Source: Actinoallomurus bryophytorum (GTDB lineage: Bacteria; Actinomycetota; Actinomycetes; Streptosporangiales; Streptosporangiaceae). Taken from it: 64,000 nucleotides of DNA. A program made the position numbers and the translations under genes. The stretch lies in assembly GCF_006716425.1 (NCBI RefSeq), contig NZ_VFOZ01000001.1, forward strand, positions 7,769,237-7,833,236, written 5' to 3'. Position 1 is the stretch's first letter. The number at the start of each line of letters is the position of its first letter. The notes beneath the pieces were generated by a model. The model did no database searches. It was not told the origin of the DNA and saw only the letters and a program-made list of their open reading frames with translations. This document shows, piece after piece, positions 53,801 through 64,000 of this stretch.

Positions 53801-56800
53801 AACGCCTTCCGCTGTCCTTCGCCCAGCAGCGGCTGTGGTTCCTCTACCGGCTGGAGGGCCCGAGCGCCACGTACAACATCCCGATCGCCTGGCGTCTCCC
53901 CGGCGACCTGGACCTGCCCGCCATGCGCGCCGCGCTGGCGGACGTCGTGGGCCTGCACGAGCCGTTGCGGACGATCTTCGCCGAGCACGAGGGCACGCCC
54001 TACCAGGAGATCCTCCCGCCGGGAGCGGTCGACCTGCCCCTTCACGACGTCGGCGCCGCCGGCCTGCCGGGACGGCTCGCCGCGGCCGCCGCGCACCCTT
54101 TCGCGCTGGACGCCGAACCGCCCCTGCGGGCCCAGGTGTTCCGCCTCGGTCCCGGCGAGCACGTCCTGCTTCTCCTGCTGCACCACGTCGCCGGCGACGA
54201 GTGGTCCGACGTGCCGCTGCGCCGCGACCTCGACCACGCCTACGAGGCTCGCCGGGCCGGCCACGCCCCACGCTGGGAGCCCCTGTCCGTCCAGTACGCC
54301 GACTACGCGCTCTGGCAGCGGCGCCTGCTCGGCGACCGCGACGACCCGGCCAGCCTGGCCGCCCGGCAGCTCGCCCACTGGACGCGTGCCCTGGCCGGCC
54401 TCCCGGCCGAGCTCGCGCTGCCCGCCGACCGGCCACGCCCGGAGGAGCCGGGCTTCCGCGGCGGCACCGTCGGCTTCGAACTGCCGGCGGGGACGCTGCG
54501 CGACCTGGCACAGACCACCGGGACGAGCCCGTTCATGGTCGCGCAGGCGGCCGTGGCGGTCCTGCTCACCCGCCTCGGCGCGGGCACCGACCTGCCGCTC
54601 GGCGCCCCGGTCGCGGGCCGCGCCGACCCCGGGCTGGACGACCTCGTCGGCTTCTTCGTCAACACGCTCGTGCTGCGCACCGACACCTCCGGCGACCCGA
54701 CCTTCCGCGACCTGCTGGCCCGCGTACGCGACACCGACCTGGCCGCCTTCGACCACCAGGACGTGCCCTTCGAGCAGGTCGTCGAGGCGGTGAACCCGGT
54801 ACGGCGGCCAGGGCTGCACCCCCTGTTCCAGGTGATGGTCTCCTACCTCGCCGAGCCCGGATCGCCCGGTGAGCCCGTCGGCCAGGACGTCGCGATGTTC
54901 GACCTGTCCTTCGACTTCTTCGAGCACGGCGACGTCGTCCGCGGCGTGATCGAGTACAGCGCGGACCGGTACGACCGCGCCACCGCCGAGCTGCTCGCGG
55001 CCCGGCTGCCGCGCGTCGTCACGACGGTCGCCGCGGCGCCCGACCTGCCCATCGGCCGCGTCGACATCCTCCTCGACGGCGAACGGCGGCGGCTCCTGCA
55101 CGCGGGCGCCCACCGGCCCGGACCCCGCCCGACCGTTCCCGCGCTCTTCGCGGCCCAGGCCGGGCGTACGCCCGGGGCGACGGCGCTGGTGACGGGCCGT
55201 CGCACCTGGACCTTCGCGGAGCTCGGCGCGTGGAGTGACGGGCTGGCCCGGCTGCTGGTCGGCCGCGGTGTCGGCCCTGGCCGGACGGTCGCCCTGGACC
55301 TTCCGCGCGCGTGGATGGTCCCGGCGCTGCTGGGCGTGCTGAAGACCGGGGCGGCCTACCTGCCGCTGGATCCGGACCAGCCCGCGGACCGGACCGCGTT
55401 CCTGCTGGAGGACGCCGCGCCGGCCCTCGTCCTGCGCGAGGGCGATCTGGAGGAGGTGACGGACGGCTCGCCCATCGACCGTTCGCTACCCGACGGTGCG
55501 GCGTACGTGATCTACACGTCCGGCTCGACGGGCCGCCCCAAGGGTGTCGTCGTTCCCCACGGCGGTCTGGCGAACCTCTTCCTCTCCCACCGAACGCGGT
55601 TGATGGAGCCGGCGGGCCGTGCGCTGCGGGTGGCGCATGTGGCCTCGTTCGTGTTCGACGGTTCGTGGGAGCCGTTGCTGTGGATGTTCGACGGGCACGC
55701 GTTGCACGTTCTGGAGGATTATCGGGACGGCGCGGCGGTGGTCGAGGCCGCTCGTGGTCTCGAGGTGCTGGATGTGACCCCGACCTACCTGCGGGAGCTC
55801 GTCTCTGCGGGGTTGCTGGACGCGGGTCTGAAGGTGCTGCTGGTCGGCGGAGAGGCCGTCGATCCGGGTCTGTGGCAGCGCGTGTGCGCCGTGCCGGGGC
55901 TGATCTGTCATGACCTGTACGGGCCGACCGAGGCGTCGGTGGACTCCTACGGCTGGCGCGGTGCAGGTCGTGAGCCGTACGAGCTGGACAACACCCGCAC
56001 GTACGTCCTCGACGCGGCCCTGCGTCCTGTTCCGGCGGGAGTCCTCGGTGAGCTGTACGTCGCCGGGCCCGGCCTCGCGCACGGATATCTCGACCGTCCG
56101 GGGCTGACCGCCGAGCGGTTCGTGGCCGACCCGTTCGGCGATGGGCGGATGTACCGGACCGGTGACCTGGCGCGCTGGAACGCCGCGGGTGTGCTGGAGT
56201 TCGCCGGTCGCGCGGACGGTCAGGTGAAGCTCCGTGGCTACCGGATCGAGCTGGGCGAGATCGAGGCGGTGCTGGCCGAGGTCGTCCAGGCGGCGGTCGT
56301 CGTACGGGAGGACGTCCCGGGGATACGGCGGCTCGTCGCGTACGTGGTCGGTGAAACCGCCGGACTGAGGGAACACGCGGCCGCCCGGCTGCCCGCCTAC
56401 ATGGTCCCGGCGGCGTACGTCGAGCTGGACGCGCTGCCGCGGACGGTCGGCGGCAAGCTCGACCACGCCGCCCTGCCCGCCCCGGCGCACACCGGGGGCG
56501 CGGCACCGCGCACGCCACGTGAGGAACTGCTCCGCGACCTGTTCGCCGACCTGCTCGGCCTCGCCGACGTCGGCGTGGACGAGGACTTCTTCGCCCTCGG
56601 CGGCCACTCGCTGCTGGTGATGCGGCTCGTCAGCCGGATCCGTGCCACGCTCGGCGCGGAGCTCTCCCTGCGCACCGTCTTCGACGCCCCGACCGTCACA
56701 GGGATCGCCGCGAGCCTGGACACCGGACGTGCCGCGCGGCCCGCCCTCACGGCCCAGGAACGCCCGGACCCCGTACCGGCGTCCTACGCCCAGCGGCGGC

Positions 56801-59800
56801 TCTGGTTCCTCTACCGGCTCAACGGCCCGAGCCCGACCTACAACATCCCGCTGGCCTGGCGCCTACGGGGGCCGCTCGACCGGGACGCGTTCCGGCGCGC
56901 CGTCGCCGACGTCGCGGGCCGCCACGAGGCGTTGCGCACGACCCTGCCGGACGCCGGCGGCGTCCCGGTCCAGCGGCTCCTTCCGGCCGGCGCGGTGCCC
57001 GTCCGGTTCACCGCCACCGACCCGGGCGGCGTCGCACGCCTCGTCGAGGAGGCCGCGGGACACGGGTTCCGGCTGGACACCGAACCGCCCGTCCGCGTCG
57101 AGGTGTTCTCGGTCGCCCCGGACGAGCACGTCTTGCTGGTCCTCCTCCACCACGTCGCCGGCGACGAGGGCTCCGACGGCCCGCTCCGCCGCGACCTGGA
57201 CGCCGCCTACACGGCCAGGCTCGCCGGGAACGCACCGGAGTGGCCGGACCTGCCCGTCCAGTACGCCGACCACACCCTGTGGCAGCGGCGCCTGCTCGGC
57301 GACCGCGACGATCCGGGCAGCCTGGCCGCCCGGCAGCTCGCGCACTGGACGGCCGCCCTGGCCGGCCTGCCGGACGAGCTCACCCTGCCCGCCGACCGGC
57401 CGCGGCCGGAGGAGTCCGCGCATCGCGGCGGTGTCGTGGAGTTCACGGTCGGCGCGGCACTTCACCGGCGGCTCGCGGACCTGGCCCGCGCTACCGGCAC
57501 CAGCATGTTCATGGTCGCGCAGACGGCCGTCGCGACCCTGCTGACCCGGCACGGAGCGGGCACCGACCTGCCGCTCGGCACTCCGGTGGCCGGACGCGAG
57601 GACCCCGCGACCGAGGACCTCGTCGGCTTCTTCGTCAACACGCTCGTGCTGCGCACCGACACCTCCGGCGACCCGACCTTCCGCGACCTGCTGGCCCGCG
57701 TACGCGACGCCGACCTGGCCGCCTTCGACCACCAGGACGTGCCCTTCGAACAGGTCGTCGAGGCGGTGAACCCCCCGCGCTCGCTGGGCCGGCACCCACT
57801 GTTCCAGGTCATGGTCTCCTACCTGAGGGACGGCGGCGGGGCCTGGAGCCTGGGCGGCCTGCCCGCCGCACCCGAACCCGCCGCGCACACCGCCGCGATG
57901 TTCGACCTGTCCTTCGACTTCGTCGAGACCCCAGGCGGCGGCGCCGAGGCCACCCTGGAGTTCGACGCCGGCCTGTTCGACCGCGCCACGGCCGAGACCC
58001 TCGCCGACCGGCTCGTACGCGTCCTCGACACGGTCGCCGTCGATCCGGAGACGCCGATCGGCCGCATCGCGATCCTGACCCCCGCCGAACACCACGACCT
58101 GCTGCGGACCGGCGCCGGCGCGGACCGCGCGCGTACGTACGAGACCGTTCCGGGCCTGTTCAGGGCCCAGGCGGCACGGACCCCCGAGGCACTCGCCCTG
58201 GTCACCGGCGAGCGGACCTGGACCTACCGCGAGCTGGACGTGTGGACCGACCGGCTGGCCTGGACGCTGTACGGCCGCGGGGCCGGGCCCGGTACGCTCG
58301 TCGCGCTGGACCTGCCGCGCGCCACGATGGTGCCCGCCCTGCTCGGCGTGCTGAAGGCGGGCGCCGCCTACCTCCCGATCGACCCGGACCAGCCCGCCGA
58401 GCGGACGCGGCTCATGCTGGAGGACGCCGCCCCGGCGCTCGTCCTGTGCGCCGCCGACCTCGACGTCCTCGCCGAAGGGCCGCCGGTCGACCGTTCGTCG
58501 CCCGCCGGCACGGCGTACGTCATCTACACGTCCGGCTCGACGGGCCGCCCGAAAGGCGTGACCGTCCCGCATCGGGGCCTGGCCAACCTCTTCCTCTCCC
58601 ACCGGCGGCGGCTGATGGAACCCGCCGGGCGCGGTCTGCGGGTGGCCCACGCGGCCTCGTTCGTGTTCGACGGCTCGTGGGAGCCGCTGCTATGGCTGCT
58701 CGACGGCCATACCCTGCACGTCATCGACGACTACCGGGACGACTCCGTCGTCCTGGGCGAGCTCGTCCGGCACCGGATCGACGTCCTGGACGTGACCCCG
58801 ACCTACCTGCGTCAGCTCGTCGGCCGGGGACTGCTCGAGACGGCGGCGCTGCGGGTCCTGCTCGTCGGCGGGGAGGCGGTCGACGCGGAGCTGTGGCGGC
58901 GTGTCTGCGCGGCTCCCGGCCTGGCCTGTCACGACCTGTACGGGCCGACCGAGGCGTCGGTGGACTCCTACGGCTGGCACGGTCCGTCCCGCGATCCGTA
59001 CCGGCTCGACAACCTGTGCGTCTACGTCCTGGACGCCGGCCTGCGGCCGGTCCCGGCGGGGGTCCTCGGCGAGCTGTACGTCGCCGGCGCCGGCCTGGCC
59101 GACGGCTACCTGCGCCGCCCCGGCCTGACCGCCGGGCGGTTCGTCGCCGACCCGTACGGCCCGCCGGGGGAGCGGATGTACCGGACCGGCGACCTGGCCC
59201 GCTGGACACGCACCGGCGTGCTGGAGCTCGCCGGCCGCGCCGACGACCAGGTGAAGATCCGTGGTTTCCGCATCGAACCCGGCGAGATCGAGGCCGCGCT
59301 GGCGCCGCACGTCGCCCAGGCCGCGGTCGTCGTACGCGAGGACACCCCGGGCGTGCCGCGGATCGTCGCCTACGTCGTTCAGGACGGCACCGAAGACCTG
59401 CGCGAACGCCTCGCCGGGACGCTGCCCGAACCCATGCTGCCCGCCGCGTTCGTACGCGTCGGCGCGCTGCCCAGAACAGTCAACGGCAAGCTCGACCAGG
59501 CCGCGCTGCCCGCGCCGGACTTCGCCGCGCTGACCGGCGGCACCGCCCCGCGTACCGCCCGCGAGGAACTCGTGTGCGCGCTGTTCGCCGAGGTCCTCGG
59601 CCTGCCGGAGACCGGTGCCGACGACGACTTCTTCCGGCTCGGCGGCGACAGCATCGTCTCGATCCAGCTTGTCGGCCGGCTACGGGCCGCCGGCCTCGCG
59701 GTCTCGCCACGCGAGGTGTTCCGGCACCGTACGCCCGCACGGATCGCCGCGGCGGCCGGGGCCCGTCACGCACGCGCCGCCGAGGCGCCCGAAGAGGCGT

Positions 59801-61202
59801 GGGGGCGGGCCCCGCTCACCCCGGTCATGCGCTGGCTGCACGACATCGACGGCCCGACCTCCGGCTACAGCCAGTCGATGCTCGTCCACGCGCCCGGCGA
59901 TCTCGACCTGCCCGGCCTGACCGCCGTGGTCCAGGCCCTCCTCGACCGGCACGCCATGCTGCGCGCCCGCGTGACCGCGGACGGCCTGGACATCCCGCCG
60001 CCCGGCGCCGTGCCGGCCGCCGTCACCCGGGTGGACGTGGCGGGGCGGCCCGGCGCGGACGTGGCACGGCGGGCACGCGAAGGACTCGCACCCGAGGAGG
60101 GCGTGATGCTGCGGGCGGTCTGGCTCGACGCGGGCGACCGGCCGGGCCACGTCCTGCTCGTCGCCCACCACTTCGCCGTCGACGGCGTGTCCTGGCGGAT
60201 CCTCCTGCCCGACCTGGCGGCCGCGTGGGCGGACCTGACCGCCGGTCGCCCGATCGCGCTGCCTTCCCCCGGCACGTCGTTCCGCCGCTGGTCCCACGGG
60301 CTCACCGAGGCCGCCGCGCGGCCGGAGCGGACGGCCGAGCTGGACCACTGGACCGCGGTCCTGGACCGGGACGCCCCGGTCCTGGGCGACCGCCCGCTCG
60401 ACCCGGCGCGCGACACCGAGGCGACCGCGCGTGACCTGACCCGCACACTTCCGGTGACCGCGACCGAACCGCTGCTCACCACGGTGCCGGCCGCCTACCA
60501 CGCCGGTGTCGAGGACGTCCTGCTCGCCGCGCTCGCCCTGGCCCTGCACCGGGACCGGCCCGCTTCCTGGCTCGCCACCCTGGAAGGGCACGGGCGCGCG
60601 GAACAGCTCGTGCCCGGCGCCGACCTGTCACGTACGGTCGGCTGGTTCACCAGTGAGTACCCGGTCGCGCTCGGCCTCGCGCCGGGCACCACGCCCGGCG
60701 ACGCCCTCAAACAGATCAAGGAGAGGCTTCGCGCCGCGCCCGACCAGGGACTCGGCTACGGCCTCCTGCGTCACCTCAACCCCGGCACCGCGAAGATCCT
60801 CGCGGACCTGCCCGCCCCCGCCATCGGCTTCAACTATCTGGGCCGCTTCGCGGCGGGCGACGACGAGGCACCCGCGCCCTGGCATCCGGCCGCCGACTCC
60901 TGGGGCGGCGGCGCCGACGACGCCATGCCGCTGACGAACGTGCTCGAGCTGGGCGCGGTCACCGAGGACCACCCTGACGGGCCGCGCCTGTCGGCCACCT
61001 GGACGTGGGCCTCCGGAGTGCTGCCCGAACGCCGGGTCCGTGCCCTGGCCGACGCGTGGTTCACCGCGCTCACCGACCTGGCCGCCGCCGTGGACTCCGG
61101 CGGCCGTACCCCCTCCGACCTGGCGCTGGTCAGCCTGAGCCAGACCGACATCGACGACCTCGAAGCCGAGTTCGCCGACCTCGACTTCGAAGAGGAGATC
61201 CA

Positions 61203-61206
<4 letters not shown>
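50875..61206 (+). CDS. Trimodular NRPS, C-A-T-C-A-T-C-A-T-E (3443 aa)
   Basis: I choose ATG 50875 ([20 protein letters not shown]), overlapping the upstream stop as ATGA; upstream open frame is shadow. Module 2: C (HHHLLLDGW near residue 140), A, T (GGHSL). Module 3: C (HHVAGDEW), A, T. Module 4: C (HHVAGDEG), A, T (GGDSI), E ([11 protein letters not shown]). The first C follows an upstream E domain and looks like the D-donor type; the other two look like L-donor type. All three A domains carry the by-eye code DGEDLGLVDK. That is close to DMENLGLINK, which I recall for a hydroxyornithine-type domain of coelichelin synthetase. Three hydroxyornithine-like residues, the last made D, are predicted. 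The acidic tail ([19 protein letters not shown]) is a likely docking donor. Confidence 0.93.
52531..53510 (+). repeat. Near-identical A-domain block, copy 1 (module 2)
   Basis: This about 980-bp stretch and 55501-56480 are nearly identical at DNA level, exactly 2970 bp apart, including synonymous positions and runs of rare TTG leucine codons (for example around 52690-52740). The block covers A3 to A10, including the pocket. Confidence 0.8.
55501..56480 (+). repeat. Near-identical A-domain block, copy 2 (module 3)
   Basis: Partner of 52531-53510. Differences are scattered single bases, most of them silent. The 2970-bp offset also holds for the A-domain start (52357 and 55327), so whole modules were duplicated in tandem, with this part kept uniform. 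Confidence 0.8.

Positions 61207-64000
<2,794 letters not shown>

Overview
The window is chromosomal DNA of a high-GC, Gram-positive filamentous actinomycete (Streptomycetales/Streptosporangiales type; the genus cannot be fixed from the sequence). Evidence: extreme third-position GC, GTG starts and ATGA/GTGA overlaps, two actinobacterial PF04672-type methyltransferases, a SARP/BTAD regulator, an XRE/MmyB regulator, LacI sites of the GAGAGCGCTCTC type and IdeR/DmdR-type iron boxes. No RNA genes, CRISPR arrays or insertion sequences were seen.

Left block (1-15155, all minus strand): a tightly overlapping operon of at least six genes. Two trypsin-fold serine peptidases share a C-terminal helical domain. 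They are followed by a beta-rich, DUF6603-like protein of 1134 aa and three very large or partial proteins (1062 aa, 1731 aa, and one running off the left edge) with no function I can name. This is the best candidate for an undescribed system. An inverted repeat (CCCCTAGT-N17-ACTAGGGG) lies upstream.

Middle block (15382-31350): mostly small regulator-plus-enzyme units. They are a PF04672 methyltransferase; an F420-reductase-like protein plus luciferase-like oxidoreductase pair behind a promoter with three TTGACGCNTCAA sites; a secreted DUF1996 protein and a secreted glycosidase with two LacI operators between them, and the LacI gene next door; an SRPBCC protein with a MarR regulator; a membrane protein, an SDR and a MarR regulator; a fluoroacetate-dehalogenase-like hydrolase with a SARP regulator; an XRE regulator with a quinone reductase; and a deletion scar joining a headless TetR gene to a headless, frameshifted aldo/keto reductase.

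Right-middle (31398-42392): a second PF04672 methyltransferase, then an eight-gene minus-strand operon. The operon holds a branched-chain-type ABC transporter (livJHMGF), a proline-racemase-family enzyme, an ornithine-cyclodeaminase/pyrroline-2-carboxylate-reductase-family enzyme and a GntR regulator, and is probably for uptake and breakdown of proline or hydroxyproline. A 549-bp intergenic region, a small membrane-anchored hypothetical protein, and a LysR/EamA exporter pair follow.

Right block (42389-64000, plus strand): an iron-regulated siderophore locus. Two pairs of iron boxes precede a siderophore ABC importer (binding lipoprotein, two permeases, ATPase) and three NRPS genes. The assembly line reads A-nMT-T-E / C-A-T-C-A-T-C-A-T-E / C-A-(continues off the right edge). 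The three middle A domains share the by-eye specificity code DGEDLGLVDK, close to that of hydroxyornithine-type domains, so the product is predicted to be a tris-hydroxamate peptide of at least five residues beginning with an N-methyl D-residue. Ornithine hydroxylase, formyl/acyltransferase, MbtH and release genes are not in the window.
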